From Candidatus Roizmanbacteria bacterium CG09_land_8_20_14_0_10_41_9 (lineage in GTDB: Bacteria; Patescibacteriota; Microgenomatia; UBA1406; GWC2-37-13), in NCBI GenBank assembly GCA_002774185.1, contig PEZG01000035.1, forward strand, positions 1-11,004: a stretch of 11,004 bases of DNA. The letters are read 5' to 3'. The notes under the pieces are model-generated. The model was given only the letters and a program-made list of their open reading frames with translations, ran no database searches and had not been told where the DNA came from. The position numbers were made by a program, and so were the translations under genes. Positions 10,149-11,004 of the stretch are shown one piece after another. How positions within the stretch are numbered: the stretch's first letter is position 1; each line of letters opens with the position of its first letter.

Positions 10149-11004
10149 ATGAATACTCGGAAATTCACAATCCTTCACTCCAACGATATGCACGGGGATT
10201 TCTTCGCTGAGGTCGAGGCGGGAAAAGGAGAACTTATCGGAGGACTCGCTCTTCTTTCAGGGTACATTAATAAAGTCCGTCACGAGGAAGAAAATGTTCT
10301 TTTTGTTATCTCCGGAGATATGGTGCAAGGGTCAATCATCGACTCCGAATATAAGGGTATTTCCACGATCGAGATCATGAATTATCTCAGCCCGGACGTC
10401 GTGGCATTGGGCAACCATGAATTCGACTACGGACTTCCCCATCTCCTTTTCCTTGAAAAAATGGCGAATTTTCCCATTGTGAACGCAAACCTGTATATAA
10501 AAAAATACCATAAGCGATTAATGAAACCGTATCATATCATCAAAAAGGCCGGCATGGATATTTTGTTCACCGGAATCATTACGGAAAAAATTATTGACGC
10601 GCTGGGGCAGGATAAGTTGATTGGAAGTTTCATAACCCTTGAGGAAGCCAGTAAGGAAGTCGGGACAATCTGCAACGCGTATAAAAATGATGATATTGAT
10701 TTAACAATACTCCTTACCCATATTGGCTTTGATTCGGATAAACAACTGGCAAAACTCTTGAAACCCGAATGGGGAGTTGACCTGATTATCGGCGGCCATT
10801 CCCACACGATTCTGGATAAGCCAGAAAAAATCAATAACGCCCTGATTGTGCAGGCAGGAACCGGCACAAACCAAATCGGAAGGTTTGATATCGTGGTTGA
10901 TGACGATACGAATAGCATCATCGAATACAAATGGAAAGTGATACCCATTAATAATAAGCTTGCCAAACCAGATAAAAAACTTGAAGAATTTATTAATTCA
11001 TTCA
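10149..11004 (+). CDS. 5'-nucleotidase/UshA-like metallophosphoesterase, N-terminal part (3' end outside window)
   Basis: The first 285 residues of a calcineurin-like metallophosphoesterase of the UshA/CpdB group, which releases phosphate from nucleotides or cyclic nucleotides using two metal ions. The metal-binding motifs appear in order: N12-D13-M-H15-G, S55-G-D57, G88-N-H-E-F-D93, L189-T-H191, and G215-G-H217-S-H219. The domain closes with QAGTGTNQIGR (235-245), as in UshA. The C-terminal substrate-specificity domain would lie beyond the window. Unlike exported UshA it has no signal peptide: the N-terminus runs straight into the first strand (MNTRKFTILHSNDMHG). This suggests a cytoplasmic role, although a missed upstream start cannot be excluded. 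It follows the Nudix gene by 4 bases, and both would act on nucleotides or related phosphates. Confidence 0.9.
   Translation, partial: MNTRKFTILHSNDMHGDFFAEVEAGKGELIGGLALLSGYINKVRHEEENVLFVISGDMVQGSIIDSEYKGISTIEIMNYLSPDVVALGNHEFDYGLPHLLFLEKMANFPIVNANLYIKKYHKRLMKPYHIIKKAGMDILFTGIITEKIIDALGQDKLIGSFITLEEASKEVGTICNAYKNDDIDLTILLTHIGFDSDKQLAKLLKPEWGVDLIIGGHSHTILDKPEKINNALIVQAGTGTNQIGRFDIVVDDDTNSIIEYKWKVIPINNKLAKPDKKLEEFINSF

Noticed and set aside
10532..10966. A 144-codon minus-strand open frame
   Set aside because: It lies fully opposite the 5'-nucleotidase-like gene, whose metal-binding motifs show the plus strand is coding.
1..11004. CRISPR array, insertion sequence, or integrase
   Set aside because: No regularly spaced repeats, no transposase or recombinase motifs, and no long terminal repeats were seen.

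Overview
The window looks like a chromosomal segment of an uncultivated Candidate Phyla Radiation bacterium, most likely from the Microgenomates side of that group. This is an inference from gene content and style. The pieces are an archaeal-like AspRS, small membrane proteins of unknown function, a lone GIY-YIG protein beside a tRNA, very tight gene packing and almost no Shine-Dalgarno sequences. TGA is used as a stop codon (genes ending at 3417, 4552 and 7368), so the genetic code appears standard. There are no insertion sequences, rRNA genes or CRISPR arrays.

Layout. Positions 2-1325 (+) hold the 3' end of an aspartyl-tRNA synthetase gene followed 4 bases later by a D,D-carboxypeptidase gene. 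Positions 1286-3812 (-) hold a membrane-anchored protein of unknown function, which overlaps the carboxypeptidase gene tail to tail, and a three-gene unit. That unit is an anchored thioredoxin-fold protein, a membrane protein with a CPVC motif, and a helical cytoplasmic protein. Positions 3888-4508 (+) hold tRNA-Tyr(GUA), its terminator, a hairpin-packed stretch containing a 19-base copy of the tRNA 3' end, and a small GIY-YIG gene. Positions 4552-6101 (-) hold a GT-C glycosyltransferase-like membrane protein and a small two-helix membrane protein. A divergent promoter region then leads to an SPL-like radical SAM gene (6152-7018). A two-gene block (7099-7789) follows, carrying a small membrane protein and a deoxyribosyltransferase-like protein; it is bounded by two copies of one hairpin in opposite orientation. 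Next come a GNAT acetyltransferase and, convergent with it, a SAM methyltransferase. The window ends with peptide deformylase, a Nudix hydrolase and the start of a UshA-like 5'-nucleotidase family gene.

How the genes are read. The most striking signal is regulatory. Seven genes have a -10-like hexamer (TATAAT, TATCAT or TAAAAT) exactly 6 bases before the start codon, and several more have one 7-14 bases before it. With the usual -10 to +1 geometry, transcription would begin on or near the start codon, giving leaderless mRNAs. At 9077-9086 one palindromic -10 element serves two divergent genes, each exactly 6 bases away.

Most genes are housekeeping: protein synthesis (AspRS, tRNA-Tyr, deformylase), envelope (carboxypeptidase, glycosyltransferase), thiol redox, and nucleotide metabolism (Nudix, 5'-nucleotidase-like, deoxyribosyltransferase-like). 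The best candidates for something undescribed are the thioredoxin/CPVC operon, the tRNA-Tyr/GIY-YIG hairpin island, and the hairpin-bounded two-gene block.
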